A stretch of DNA of 40,360 nt from Ochrobactrum sp. RH2CCR150 (GCA_014138095.1 JACGXE010000026.1:1-40360), one strand, 5' to 3'. Counted from the stretch's first letter, positions 26,663 through 35,856 are shown. The notes: generated from the letters alone by a model not told the origin. A program made the numbers and translations.

Positions 26663-28063
26663 ATGAACTATCAGTCGAAAGTCGCGGAAGATTCCATCAG
26701 CCGGGCGAAAACCCGGCTCGGTGGAACCATCGACCGCTTGTTTGAGGTCACCCGGAGCGGATCAACGATCCGCACCGAAGTCATCGCCGCTTTGACAACG
26801 TTTCTGGCGGCGTCCTATGTCATTGTGGTTAATCCATCAATCCTGCAAAACGCAGGTATTCCCTTTTCTGCGGGCGTGACAGCGACCGTGCTGGTGAGTC
26901 TGATCGGCAGTTGCGCCATGGGACTTTATGCCCGCAGCCCGATCCTCGTCGCACCTGGCATGGGTATCAACGCTCTTTTTGCCTATACGATGGTGATGGG
27001 GGCCAATGTACCGCTGGAAATCGCACTCGGATGTGTTTTCTGGGCTGGCGTACTTTTTACGATCCTCGCCATTCTGAACCTGCGTACAGCCGTCATCGAT
27101 GCAATTCCAAAAGACCTTCGTTATGGAATTGCCTGTGGTATCGGCCTGTTCATTGCCCTGATCGGGTTTGAGAACGCAAAATTCATCGTGGCCAATCCCG
27201 ATACGATAGTAGCACTGACACCGTTCACGCCAATCACACTGACGTTCATTGCCGGTTTTATCATTACCGCTGCGCTTGTCGTGCGCCGGATACCGGGTGC
27301 CATGATGGCGGGCATGGTCATCACTACCATTCTTGCTTTCCCAATCGGTCGGTGGTGGGGTGATGGCAGTGCTTTTGCCGCAGGTACGCCGGACGTGCAT
27401 ACGCTGGTCAACTGGAGCGGCCTCTTCGCAGCGCCCGACTTCAGTTTCGTTGGCAAAATCGATCTCATCGGCGCACTTCAATTCGCCTATATCCCGTTCA
27501 TCTTCGTGTTCCTTTTCACCAATTTCGTGGAAGCCCTATCCACCTTTCTCGGCCTCGCTGAAGCGGCCAATCTGAAAGATGAAAATGGCATGCCACGCAA
27601 TGTGCGGGAATCGATGCATGTCGACGCTGTTGCCGCATTGATTTCAGCGCCGCTCGGCACCAGCCCCGCTACGGTCTATCTGGAATCGGGCGCGGGTATC
27701 GCACAAGGCGGACGCACAGGACTGGTCGCCTTCATCGCAGGCATTTGTTTCCTGCCTTTTCTCTTCCTCTCGCCGTTGCTCTCGCTGGTGCCGGCGATTG
27801 CAACGGCACCCGTACTGATCCTCACTGGTCTCTTCATGTCGGAACCGATGGGCCGCATCAACTGGGAGAGTATGGAAGATGCCATACCGGCATTCCTCGC
27901 CATCGTTCTCATTCCCCTGACATTTTCGATCACGCTGGGTCTTTCGCTTGCCATAATCGGTTTTGTCGTGATGAAGCTTGTTCTTGGAAAAGCGAGGGAA
28001 GTGCGCCCGGTAATGTGGTTCGTGGCTGTATTGGCCGCGATGCTGGTTGCACAGGTACAATGA
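26663..28063 (+). CDS. NCS2-family purine permease (AzgA/PbuG-like)
   Basis: 466 residues from ATG 26663, preferred over ATG 26636 because AAGGGG precedes it. About 12-14 membrane helices. Family signatures: APGMGINALFAYTMVMG (TM3), GIGLFIALIGFENAKFIV, and GTSPATVYLESGAGIAQGGR near residue 325, the COG2252 motif of adenine and hypoxanthine/guanine:proton symporters. Between two deaminase genes it most probably brings in adenine or a related purine for deamination. It is 47 bp after the first and 65 bp before the second deaminase gene. Confidence 0.88.
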   Translation: MNYQSKVAEDSISRAKTRLGGTIDRLFEVTRSGSTIRTEVIAALTTFLAASYVIVVNPSILQNAGIPFSAGVTATVLVSLIGSCAMGLYARSPILVAPGMGINALFAYTMVMGANVPLEIALGCVFWAGVLFTILAILNLRTAVIDAIPKDLRYGIACGIGLFIALIGFENAKFIVANPDTIVALTPFTPITLTFIAGFIITAALVVRRIPGAMMAGMVITTILAFPIGRWWGDGSAFAAGTPDVHTLVNWSGLFAAPDFSFVGKIDLIGALQFAYIPFIFVFLFTNFVEALSTFLGLAEAANLKDENGMPRNVRESMHVDAVAALISAPLGTSPATVYLESGAGIAQGGRTGLVAFIAGICFLPFLFLSPLLSLVPAIATAPVLILTGLFMSEPMGRINWESMEDAIPAFLAIVLIPLTFSITLGLSLAIIGFVVMKLVLGKAREVRPVMWFVAVLAAMLVAQVQ

Positions 28064-28128
28064 GTTTATGAGCTGGCGGCGCGGTGATGCGCCGCCGCTT
28101 CACTGCTGTCGAATTGGAAAGGGCGAAA

Positions 28129-29916
28129 ATGCTGCAATCATGGTCTGAAACCGCACCGCTTCTTGTGGATGTTGCGATGGGACGCAAGCCCGCAGATCTC
28201 GTTATTCGCAACGGGCGATGGGTCAATGTCTATTCGGGCGAAATCGTGCCGAACACAGATATTGCGGTTGCTGCCGGACGCTTCGCCTATGTGGGGCCCG
28301 ATGCCAGTCATACGATCGGCGAAGGAACCAAGGTCGTTGATGCGGGCGGTCGCTATCTCGTTCCTGGTCTTTGTGACGGACATATGCATGTCGAAAGCGG
28401 ACTTGTCACCGTAACAGAATTTGCCCGTGCGGTTATCCCTCACGGGACAACAACCATGTTCATCGACCCGCACGAAATTGCCAATGTCCTCGGCATGGCT
28501 GGCGTAAAATTGATGAACGATGAAGCTCAGAGCCTGCCCGTCAACATTTACGTACAAGTACCCAGCTGCGTTCCAAGCGCGCCGGGCCTCGAAAACGCCG
28601 GTGCGACACTCACCGCAGAGGACGTGCGCGAGGCCCTTGCCTGGCCCAACATAATCGGCCTTGGCGAGATGATGAATTTTCCAGGCGTAGCGTCGAATGA
28701 TCCAAAGATGGTTGCGGAGATCGCCGCCACTCAAAAGGCCGGACTGACAGTGGGAGGTCACTACCCCTCTCCCGACCTCGGTCGACCATTTCACGCATAT
28801 GCGGCGGGGGGCCCGGCCGACGACCACGAGGGAACCAGCGTGGATGACGCCATTGCCCGTGTGCGCCAGGGAATGCGTGCCATGCTGCGGCTGGGTTCTG
28901 CCTGGTTCGATGTTGCCACACCGGTCAAGGCAATCACAGAACGTGGCATTGACCCGCGCAATTTTGTGCTTTGCACCGACGACAGTCACTCCGGCACGTT
29001 GGTTTATGAGGGGCATATGAACCGCGTCGTGCGCCATGCTATTGCGCAGGGCCTCAAACCGATTACCGCGATCCAGATGGCGACGCTCAATACGGCACAA
29101 CATTTCGGAGTGGAACGGGAGTTGGGTTCAATTGCGCCTGGACGACGCGCCGACCTGATCGTAACTTCCGATCTCTCCAGTTTGCCGGTCGAGATGGTAT
29201 TCGCGCGTGGACTGTTGCTCGCTGAGAACGGGACACTTGTGGCCGACATCCCGCCCTATGACTATCCCGCCAGCGCGAAGAACACCGTAAAGCTTGGCAA
29301 GACCCTTGCCGCTGCAGACTTTGACATTGCTGCGGATAACGCCGCAGAAGTGGATGTGCGGGTGATCGGCGTCGTGGAAAATCAGGCCCCGACAAAGGCG
29401 CTGCAAAGCAGGTTATCGGTCAAGAACGGCATCGTGCAGGTGGATCGGGATGCAGATGTCTGTCAGATCGCTCTGGTCGAGCGTCATCGGGCGACCGGCG
29501 GTGTGGTGAATGCCTTCGTTTCCGGTTTCGGCTATGACACCGATTGCGCCATGGCATCGACGGTTGCACATGACAGCCACCACATGATCGTTGTCGGCAC
29601 CAACAAGTCCGACATGGCACAAGCAGCAAACCGCCTGCAGGAAGTGGGCGGTGGAATTGTGCTGATAGCTGGCGGCCAGGAACTGGCGCTGATCGAACTT
29701 CCCGTTGCCGGTTTGATGTCGGATGAGCGGGCCGAAATTGTCGCGGACAAGGCAAAACGTCTTGTAGAAGCAATGCGTTCATGCGGTTGCACGCTCAACA
29801 ACGCGTATATGCAACACTCGTTGCTCGCTTTGGTGGTGATCCCAGAGCTGCGTATTTCCGATATCGGTCTGATAGACGTCTCACGCTTCGAGAAGACGGA
29901 TGTGATTATTCGTTAA
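28129..29916 (+). CDS. ade: Adenine deaminase (canonical active site)
   Basis: 595 residues from ATG 28129 (AAAGGG five bases upstream); an in-frame ATG at 28087 would add 14 residues. It deaminates adenine to hypoxanthine in purine salvage or use as nitrogen source. All family residues are present: HMH (85, 87), DPHEIANVLG (113-122), GLGEMMNFPG (177-186, E180), H211 in GGHYPS, DDHE (231-234, H233), and CTDD (282-285). The C-terminal domain is complete, with AFVSGFGYDTDCAMASTVAH near 465 and VAGLMSD near 535. GHYPS replaces the more common GHAPG, but the histidine is kept. Last gene of the purine operon; a hairpin follows. Confidence 0.87.
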   Translation: MLQSWSETAPLLVDVAMGRKPADLVIRNGRWVNVYSGEIVPNTDIAVAAGRFAYVGPDASHTIGEGTKVVDAGGRYLVPGLCDGHMHVESGLVTVTEFARAVIPHGTTTMFIDPHEIANVLGMAGVKLMNDEAQSLPVNIYVQVPSCVPSAPGLENAGATLTAEDVREALAWPNIIGLGEMMNFPGVASNDPKMVAEIAATQKAGLTVGGHYPSPDLGRPFHAYAAGGPADDHEGTSVDDAIARVRQGMRAMLRLGSAWFDVATPVKAITERGIDPRNFVLCTDDSHSGTLVYEGHMNRVVRHAIAQGLKPITAIQMATLNTAQHFGVERELGSIAPGRRADLIVTSDLSSLPVEMVFARGLLLAENGTLVADIPPYDYPASAKNTVKLGKTLAAADFDIAADNAAEVDVRVIGVVENQAPTKALQSRLSVKNGIVQVDRDADVCQIALVERHRATGGVVNAFVSGFGYDTDCAMASTVAHDSHHMIVVGTNKSDMAQAANRLQEVGGGIVLIAGGQELALIELPVAGLMSDERAEIVADKAKRLVEAMRSCGCTLNNAYMQHSLLALVVIPELRISDIGLIDVSRFEKTDVIIR

Positions 29917-29926
29917 GATCAGTATG

Positions 29927-29948
29927 CGGGCCTAGTCATTTAGGCCCG
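29927..29948. terminator. Hairpin after the purine operon
   Basis: CGGGCCTA and TAGGCCCG are 8-bp arms around GTCATT, 10 bases after the adenine deaminase stop and 42 bases from the stop of the convergent PLP enzyme gene. There is only a short T stretch after it, so it probably serves both strands with modest strength. Confidence 0.55.
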
Positions 29949-29990
29949 TATTGCTGGTGATGTACATCACTCTAAGAGCCCATATAGGTT

Positions 29991-31247
29991 TCAATCCCGA
30001 ATTGACGTCAGTACCCGGTCGAAGTGAGCAATCTCTTCCATCGTATTGTAGTGCACCAAGGTGGCGCGGATAGCCCCGCTATCCATGCCGAGCCCTAGCC
30101 TCGCCATCAGCCGCGGCGCAAACAGGTGGCCGTCGCGGATCATGATGCCTGCATCTGCCATGGCCTGAGCGACATCAGCTGGCCGTTTGCCTGGTAGATT
30201 GAAGCAGAAAGTTGGCACGCGTTCGGCAATACGCGCTTCGTCTGACACTCCATAGATGGTAGCGCCGTGTGATTTGAGTACTTTCAGGACTGCAAGCGAA
30301 AGCGTCGTCTCATAGGCCCTGATAGCCGCCATGCCAGCAACTAGATCGTCGCGACGTGACCGCCCGGACGACGCCTCAAAATTGCGGCCAAGCGCTTCCA
30401 GATAATCAACTGCCGCACCCATGCCCGCGGCATTTTCATAGGTGAAGGTGCCCACTTCGATCTTATGTGGGGGCACATCGGGGATGAAATCTTCCTTGAA
30501 AGTGGGCAGGGCTCTAAGCAACTCAAACCGGCCCCAGAGAAAACCCATATGCGGTGAGAAATTCTTGTAGCCGGAACAGACAAGATAGTCACAATCCCAA
30601 GCCTGCACATCGATCAGACCATGCGGTCCATAATGGACGGCATCAAGAAATACTTCCGCGCCAGCAGCATGCGCCAGTTCCGCCACGCCACGCACATCGA
30701 CAAGTGAACCGATGGAATGCGAGGCGACTGTCACGGCTACCAGGCGGGTGCGATTGTTCAGCAGCGGCTTCAGGTCATCAATATGCAGGTTGCCATCGTC
30801 GCGCATTCGCCACCAGACACATTTCACACCCTGACTTTCAAGCGCCAGCCATGTCGAGATATTGGCGTCATGATCCATGTCGGTAATGACAATCTCGTTG
30901 CGCTGATCGATCATTTTGGCAATGCCCAGACTGACAAGCCGGATAAACGAAGTAGCGTTCATGCCAAAGGAAATTTCGGCTGGGTCATAGGCGTTGACGA
31001 GAATGGCAACGCTCTGACGCGCGTCGGCTATCGCCTGATCCACCGCGCGGCTCGAAGCATATCGCCCTCCCCGCTGCACCATGCGATGCAGCATATGGTT
31101 GCTGACGGCATCGATAACGCCTTGAGGCACCTGCGCACCTGCACCATTGTCGAAAAAGACCGGATTGCCCGGCAGGGATAAAGCCGGAAAATGTGCGCGC
31201 GCGCGGTCCACCGGAAACGCTCCGGCGTTTTCAAAAGCTGTGGTCAT
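29991..31247 (-). CDS. Class V PLP enzyme, cysteine desulfurase-like but without the catalytic Cys
   Basis: 418 residues from ATG 31247 (GGGAG eight bases upstream); a longer reading would overlap the ATPase gene. Fold-type I, VC1184-like group of the SufS/NifS superfamily: FFDNGAGAQVP (31-41), MNATSFIRLV, D202 and H205 in DAVHYGPHG, PLP lysine K228 in SGYKNFSPHMG. Where SufS has the catalytic cysteine in a GHHCAQP-type loop, this protein reads GHLFAPRL, so the persulfide mechanism looks impossible. It could be a lyase, transaminase or epimerase for an imported amino acid. Last gene of the amino acid importer operon, 40 bp after the ATPase gene. Confidence 0.8.
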   Translation of the reverse strand: MTTAFENAGAFPVDRARAHFPALSLPGNPVFFDNGAGAQVPQGVIDAVSNHMLHRMVQRGGRYASSRAVDQAIADARQSVAILVNAYDPAEISFGMNATSFIRLVSLGIAKMIDQRNEIVITDMDHDANISTWLALESQGVKCVWWRMRDDGNLHIDDLKPLLNNRTRLVAVTVASHSIGSLVDVRGVAELAHAAGAEVFLDAVHYGPHGLIDVQAWDCDYLVCSGYKNFSPHMGFLWGRFELLRALPTFKEDFIPDVPPHKIEVGTFTYENAAGMGAAVDYLEALGRNFEASSGRSRRDDLVAGMAAIRAYETTLSLAVLKVLKSHGATIYGVSDEARIAERVPTFCFNLPGKRPADVAQAMADAGIMIRDGHLFAPRLMARLGLGMDSGAIRATLVHYNTMEEIAHFDRVLTSIRD

Positions 31248-31287
31248 CGAGATACTCCCAAACGAAATGTCGGTGCCGTTTTCGCGG

Positions 31288-32052
31288 CTAGTGCATGATC
31301 TGCTGAAGGAAGGCCGCCGCACGCTCGCTCTTCGGCGCGGTGAAGAAATCCTGCGGCTTGGCTTCCTCGCAGATCGCGCCATGGTCCATGAAGATCACCC
31401 GGTCCGCAACGCGACGGGCGAAGCCCATTTCATGGGTCACGACCAGCATGGTCATCCCGTCTTCGGCCAGCGAGATCATCGTATCAAGGACTTCGCCCAC
31501 GGTTTCCGGATCGAGCGCCGAGGTCGGCTCGTCAAACAACATCACCTTGGGCTGCATGCAAAGCGACCGCGAAATTGCCGCACGCTGCTGCTGGCCGCCC
31601 GAAAGCTGTGAAGGATAGCGATCCGCCAGATGGCCGATCCGCACACGCTCGAGATATTTTCGAGCAATCTCTTCAGCTTCCTTTTGGCCAATCTTCTTCA
31701 CCGTCATCGGTGCAATGGTGCAGTTCTCGAGGATCGTCAGATGCGGAAACAGATTGAAATGCTGGAATACCATGCCAACTTCGCGACGGATTGCATCCAG
31801 CTGCTGGCCTTTGCCGTTAAGCTCTATGCCGTCAACGACGATTGAGCCACTTTCGTGCTTTTCCAGTTGATTGATGCAGCGGATGGTGGTCGACTTTCCT
31901 GAGCCTGACGGCCCGCAGATAACGATACGCTCGCCCTTCGCGACGGAAAGGGTGACGTCGCGAAGCGCGTGATAATTGCCGTACCACTTGTTGATGCCAC
32001 TCATGATGATGGCTGGTCGGTCGGTCGATTGTGCGAAGTTTTGATCGGTCAT
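31288..32052 (-). CDS. Polar amino acid ABC transporter ATPase (GlnQ/HisP-like)
   Basis: 254 residues. Walker A GPSGSGKST, Q-loop QHFNLFPHLTI, signature LSGGQQQRAAISRS, Walker B VMLFDEPTSALDPE, switch histidine in VVTHEMGFARR. These match the polar amino acid uptake family exactly in length and motif spacing. It works with the permease 23 bp upstream and the binding protein to import an amino acid. Confidence 0.88.
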   Translation of the reverse strand: MTDQNFAQSTDRPAIIMSGINKWYGNYHALRDVTLSVAKGERIVICGPSGSGKSTTIRCINQLEKHESGSIVVDGIELNGKGQQLDAIRREVGMVFQHFNLFPHLTILENCTIAPMTVKKIGQKEAEEIARKYLERVRIGHLADRYPSQLSGGQQQRAAISRSLCMQPKVMLFDEPTSALDPETVGEVLDTMISLAEDGMTMLVVTHEMGFARRVADRVIFMDHGAICEEAKPQDFFTAPKSERAAAFLQQIMH

Positions 32053-32075
32053 CGGGGAAACCAGTTCTGTCGAGA

Positions 32076-32753
32076 TCAGCGTGCAGTCTTTGCGGTAGCA
32101 CTGCGCTTCTCGAGATAGCCGACCAAACGAACCATCGGCCAGAGGAAAGCGAAATAGATGATTGCAGCGCCAATCAAAGGCGTTGGGTTGGCCATCAACG
32201 CTTGCGTGTCATTGGCCTGCTTGAGCAGATCTGGCATGGCAACCACAGAGGCCAGCGCCGTATCCTTGAACGTCGAGATACAATTGGAGGTCAGTGGCGG
32301 CACCATGACCTTCAGCGCCTGCGGCAGGATGATTTTGCGCATTGCCTGCCAGAAAGGCAGGCCCAGCGAAACCGCTGCCTCGAACTGTCCCTTTGGCACA
32401 TTCTCAATGCCAGCGCGGCAGACTTCGGCCGTAAAGGCCGCCAGCACCATGGATAGCGCCAGTGTTGCCGAGGTAAAGGACGAGAATGAAATGCCGACGA
32501 AAGGCAGCGCGTAATAGATGAGGATCAAAACCACCAGAACCGGTAGTGCTCGGAAAATATCGATATAGCCGATGGCGATATACTGAAACGGCTTGGGCGC
32601 GTAGAGGCGCACAAAGCAGAGGAGCAGGCCGAAAAGGCTACCGAAGAAAATTGCGGTTATGCCCAGAAGCAGCGTGTTACCCAGCCCGAGCAGCAAGATC
32701 GGAAAGGACCGGACGAGAATGTCCCAATTGAAAAACGTTTCGATCAGACCCAT
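32076..32753 (-). CDS. Polar amino acid ABC transporter permease
   Basis: 225 residues from ATG 32753; a GTG at 32798 would give 240, and neither has a strong ribosome site. HisM/GlnP type: LGLGNTLLLGITAIFFG near the start, EAA loop QFEAAVSLGLPFWQAM followed by ILPQALKVMVPP, five or six membrane segments. A single permease gene implies a homodimeric channel. It lies between the binding-protein and ATPase genes. Confidence 0.85.
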   Translation of the reverse strand: MGLIETFFNWDILVRSFPILLLGLGNTLLLGITAIFFGSLFGLLLCFVRLYAPKPFQYIAIGYIDIFRALPVLVVLILIYYALPFVGISFSSFTSATLALSMVLAAFTAEVCRAGIENVPKGQFEAAVSLGLPFWQAMRKIILPQALKVMVPPLTSNCISTFKDTALASVVAMPDLLKQANDTQALMANPTPLIGAAIIYFAFLWPMVRLVGYLEKRSATAKTAR

Positions 32754-32825
32754 GGCGTCAATCCGGAAATCCTGAGGTGGTTTGAGAGGCGGCTGCACCA
32801 GTGAACCTGACGCAGCCGCTTGTGT

Positions 32826-33614
32826 TTACTGTGCGGATGGAACCGGCATCGGCTTGACGGTCGAGGTGCCGGCATCCGGTTCGACACCGAACCACTTCTT
32901 GTGGATGGCGGCCAGAGTGCCGTCTTCCTTCATTTTGGAGATCTCGTCATTGACCTTTGGCAGGATTTCGAGATCCTTTTTGGCCATCATGGCAAAGCGT
33001 TCACCCGTCGGAATACGAACGAGCACCTTCAGAGCTGGCATTTTCTGGATCGCGTACTGGAAGCCAGCCAGTTCACCGGCGCCGCCGACAATTCGACCGG
33101 TCTGCACGTCGAGCAGCAGATCCTGTTGAGCCGCATAGCTTTTGACTTCAGAAATACCAAGCTTGTCGGCATTTTCCTTTGCCCAGTTCTCGCCGGTGGT
33201 GCCAGCGACAACGCCGATCACCTTGCCCTTGAGGTCTTCGAGCGTCTTGACTGAGGAGTCTGCCTTGCCGACGATTGTGCCGTCGCTGTCGTAATAGGGC
33301 TGCGTGAACGACTGCGTCTTCAGGCGTTCATTCGTGACCGAGATCGACGAAATGGCAAAATCGACGCGACCCGAACTGGTCGCGGCAAACAATGCCTGAA
33401 AACCAAGGGGCTGGAATTCAACATCCATGCCAAGCCGCTTTGCGGCTTCGGTAGCCACATCGACCTCAAAGCCCTCGAAGACACCCTTCTCGTTTTTGAA
33501 TTCCCATGGTGGATTGGCGGCATAGGAGCCAACAACAATCTTGCCGTCCGCGAATGCGGACGAAACCATCAACGACAGTGCTGCAGCTGTCAGAATAGCG
33601 ACTTTCTTAAACAT
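32826..33614 (-). CDS. Polar amino acid ABC transporter binding protein
   Basis: 262 residues. Sec signal peptide (MFKKVAILTAAALS, cleavage after SSAFA, about 22). The mature protein follows the family plan: NPPWEFKNEKGVFEGFEVDV for ligand contact, SSISVTNERLKTQSFTQPYY, then GKVIGVVAGTTGENWAKEN. Specificity cannot be read directly. The flanking PLP enzymes suggest an amino acid that is then deaminated, cleaved or racemised. It follows the first PLP gene after 63 bp. Confidence 0.87.
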   Translation of the reverse strand: MFKKVAILTAAALSLMVSSAFADGKIVVGSYAANPPWEFKNEKGVFEGFEVDVATEAAKRLGMDVEFQPLGFQALFAATSSGRVDFAISSISVTNERLKTQSFTQPYYDSDGTIVGKADSSVKTLEDLKGKVIGVVAGTTGENWAKENADKLGISEVKSYAAQQDLLLDVQTGRIVGGAGELAGFQYAIQKMPALKVLVRIPTGERFAMMAKKDLEILPKVNDEISKMKEDGTLAAIHKKWFGVEPDAGTSTVKPMPVPSAQ

Positions 33615-33677
33615 GGTTCCTCTCTGGACTTCTTGTCTCTGATTATGATCGATAGTTATCTGTGCCTGTCACCTGCA

Positions 33678-34808
33678 TCAGGCGGCTTGTTTGGGTACGA
33701 TACGTTCCAGCGCAGTAAAGAGGTGGTCGACCGCATCGGCTGACGTAACCCAACCGGGCGATAGCCGCATCGTGCTACCGCGCGCATCGCAATAGATTTT
33801 CTGCTCGCGCAGCGCCGATATCACTGCGGCCGGTGCGACACCGGCTGGCAGATTCAGCATTACGCTGCCGCCGCGCCGAGCGTCGTCGGTCGGTGAAACG
33901 AGCTTCCAACCGAGATTCTGTGCACGTGCGATGATGGCATGGGCTCTGACCAGATTGTTCGCACGAATGTTATCGACACCCTGTTCCATCGCCCATTGAA
34001 TACCGGGCAGAGAGGCGACGGAGGCCAGTATCGCGGGCGTACCGTGATCCAGGCGTCGCGCATCATCCGCAAAGCTAAATCCGTCGAGATCCCAAGAAAA
34101 CGGGTTTTCCTGGCTGAACCAGCCGCGAAGCTCTGGCCGCAGATCAGCCAGCAACGATGGCCTGACCTGTACAATCCCTGCACCCGAAGCGCCGCATAGC
34201 CATTTCAGCGAGGTGGAGACGACAAAATCCGGATCGATTGTCTGCACCGAGAATGGCAGAACGCCGACACCTTGTGTGATATCGACACCGACCAGTGTTC
34301 CCATCGCCCGACCATGCGCACAAAGGGCTTCAACATCGACCTTATGTGAGGTGGTGGATGAAACGAATGTCAGCAGCGCAACACCCACATCATCCTGCCA
34401 GCGCGCAATGAAATCCTCGTCACGCACCCAAGCTTCGCCGGGGCGCATGGGCACCGTGTCCAATGTAAAGCCAAAGCGCTCTGCGATACCGGCCAGCATG
34501 AAATGCAGGCTGGGGAAACAATCAGCGGCTACGAGCAGCCGCTTACCACGCAGCCGCTCTTCCGGCAGGCCACCGATGAAGCTGTAAAGAGCCGTTGTGA
34601 CATTTTCGGCCGTGGTCAGCGAGCCTTCCGGTGCATCGATCACACCGCGCCAAGCATCAATGAAAGTCTGACGTGCCGCCAGCGCGGCAGGCCACTGGCC
34701 ATCATCCTCTGCAGACCAAACGGCGGAAAAAGCGGACAAAGCCTCGCCCATCTTTTCCGCCTTGCCGGGGAAAGTGCCGATCGAATGATAGAGGAAGTAG
34801 TCAGACAT
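33678..34808 (-). CDS. Class V aminotransferase-fold PLP enzyme, kynureninase/epimerase-like
   Basis: 376 residues from ATG 34808 (GAGGT upstream). Fold-type I PLP enzyme: D176 and Q179 in DITQGVG, PLP lysine K202 in STSLKWLCGASGAG, and FVSSTTSHKVD (148-158). The KWLCGASGAG lysine loop resembles kynureninases and isopenicillin-N-epimerase-like proteins more than NifS. It has no close assignment by eye. First gene of the operon with a polar amino acid importer and the second PLP enzyme; a TTTTGATCAAAA palindrome lies 16 bp upstream of its start. Confidence 0.75.
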   Translation of the reverse strand: MSDYFLYHSIGTFPGKAEKMGEALSAFSAVWSAEDDGQWPAALAARQTFIDAWRGVIDAPEGSLTTAENVTTALYSFIGGLPEERLRGKRLLVAADCFPSLHFMLAGIAERFGFTLDTVPMRPGEAWVRDEDFIARWQDDVGVALLTFVSSTTSHKVDVEALCAHGRAMGTLVGVDITQGVGVLPFSVQTIDPDFVVSTSLKWLCGASGAGIVQVRPSLLADLRPELRGWFSQENPFSWDLDGFSFADDARRLDHGTPAILASVASLPGIQWAMEQGVDNIRANNLVRAHAIIARAQNLGWKLVSPTDDARRGGSVMLNLPAGVAPAAVISALREQKIYCDARGSTMRLSPGWVTSADAVDHLFTALERIVPKQAA

Positions 34809-34823
34809 TTCAGACCTCAAATA

Positions 34824-34835
34824 TTTTGATCAAAA
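34824..34835. promoter_or_regulatory. TTTTGATCAAAA palindrome, candidate GntR operator 1
   Basis: A perfect 12-bp palindrome 16 bp upstream of the PLP/importer operon, close to where its promoter -10 or start would lie (minus strand). A related 10-bp palindrome lies between the GntR and aminotransferase genes. FCD-type GntR proteins bind short palindromes of this kind, so repression of this operon by the adjacent regulator is a reasonable inference. The rest of 34836-34990 is AT-rich and shows no gene. Confidence 0.55.
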
Positions 34836-34990
34836 GATCACAGTATTTGGGCGACGTCAATCCGGCGACCTGAGCGTACCGAACAATTGTAGCTCGCACT
34901 TCACAAATCAATATTCAACCCACTGTTTTATATGGAATAATCGCAGATATAAAATGCGCAAGGCGTACGCGATGGCAAAAATTGCGAGCG

Positions 34991-35683
34991 CTATTCCACG
35001 ATCAGCGTGCGCAAAAGATCCTGTGTGTCACGTATATCCGACACCATGGCTTCGCGGGCACGGCCAGCGTCGCGCGATTTCATCGCCGCCACGATGCGAC
35101 GGTGATTCCGCGTATAAGCCTTGTCGCCTTCTGCCTTCATGCGCGGCTGCACATAGGCCGACAACATGCGCATATACGGACCATATCGCAACCATAGCGT
35201 GTCTATAAGCTGCATGAGAACTTCGGAATGGGAAGCCTTATAGATCAGATAATGAAACTCGCGATTGCGGTCGAGCATCGCGTAAACCTGCTCCTCGCCA
35301 GCACAAGCTTCATGCAGGACTATATTGGCTTCGAGCGCCTCAATTTCCTCAGCGGTGATCGCCTGTGCCGCCAATTCAGTTGCAAGACCTTCCACCGTGG
35401 CCCGCGCTTGACACAGATCGTCAAGCCTGGCGACGCTCACCGGCGGCACCCGCGCCGAACCATTGCGCGCCACCTCGAGGGCGTTTTCCGCTGCAAGCCT
35501 CCGGAGCGCCTCACGCACTGGCATATGGCTGGTATCGAATGTCTGCGACAACGACGCGATGGTCAGCACCTGACCGGGATCGAAACGACCGATCAACAGC
35601 GCCTCACGCAACTGCAGGTAGACAGCGTCCTGCACGGTCACTCGGCCAGAAACGGGACCAAATCCTTCGTCGAGTGACAACAA
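34991..35683 (-). CDS. GntR-family regulator, FCD type
   Basis: 230 residues from TTG 35683, chosen because AAGGAG lies five bases upstream. The longer ATG start at 35764 has an unlikely cysteine-rich lead and would place the palindrome across its start codon. Winged helix (about 10-75): QDAVYLQLREALLIGRFDPGQ, SHMPVREALRRLAAENALEV. FCD domain (about 85-215): ARATVEGLATELAA, NREFHYLIYKASHSEVL and a late NHRRIVAAMKSRDAGRAREAM, with the Asp/His metal pattern. Likely represses the flanking PLP/importer operon and the divergent aminotransferase gene. Confidence 0.83.
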   Translation of the reverse strand: MLSLDEGFGPVSGRVTVQDAVYLQLREALLIGRFDPGQVLTIASLSQTFDTSHMPVREALRRLAAENALEVARNGSARVPPVSVARLDDLCQARATVEGLATELAAQAITAEEIEALEANIVLHEACAGEEQVYAMLDRNREFHYLIYKASHSEVLMQLIDTLWLRYGPYMRMLSAYVQPRMKAEGDKAYTRNHRRIVAAMKSRDAGRAREAMVSDIRDTQDLLRTLIVE

Positions 35684-35688
35684 CCGGA

Positions 35689-35694
35689 CTCCTT
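35689..35694 (-). promoter_or_regulatory. Ribosome site supporting a TTG start for the GntR gene
   Basis: AAGGAG five bases before TTG 35683 on the minus strand. No comparable site precedes the ATG at 35764. Confidence 0.5.
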
Positions 35695-35763
35695 CTTTGA
35701 TGGACGAACAATACTGAGCCAAACATTTACATGTCGCAGAACCGAAAACAAGCCGATATATCA

Positions 35764-35773
35764 TTTGATCAAA
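35764..35773. promoter_or_regulatory. TTTGATCAAA palindrome, candidate GntR operator 2
   Basis: A perfect 10-bp palindrome about 80 bp from both the GntR start (35683) and the divergent aminotransferase start (35857). The same core occurs upstream of the PLP/importer operon. Placement suits a shared site for autoregulation and control of the aminotransferase gene. Confidence 0.55.
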
Positions 35774-35856
35774 CGCTCAAAACTCGATAAGAGATTTTGC
35801 ATCAGAGCCCCGGGCCCCTAATCCGGACCGAGACAAACCAGCACAGGAATGATCAG

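Noticed and set aside
28138..29103. 321-codon frame antisense to the adenine deaminase gene
   Set aside because: The opposite strand encodes a fully motif-supported enzyme; the antisense product has no recognisable feature.
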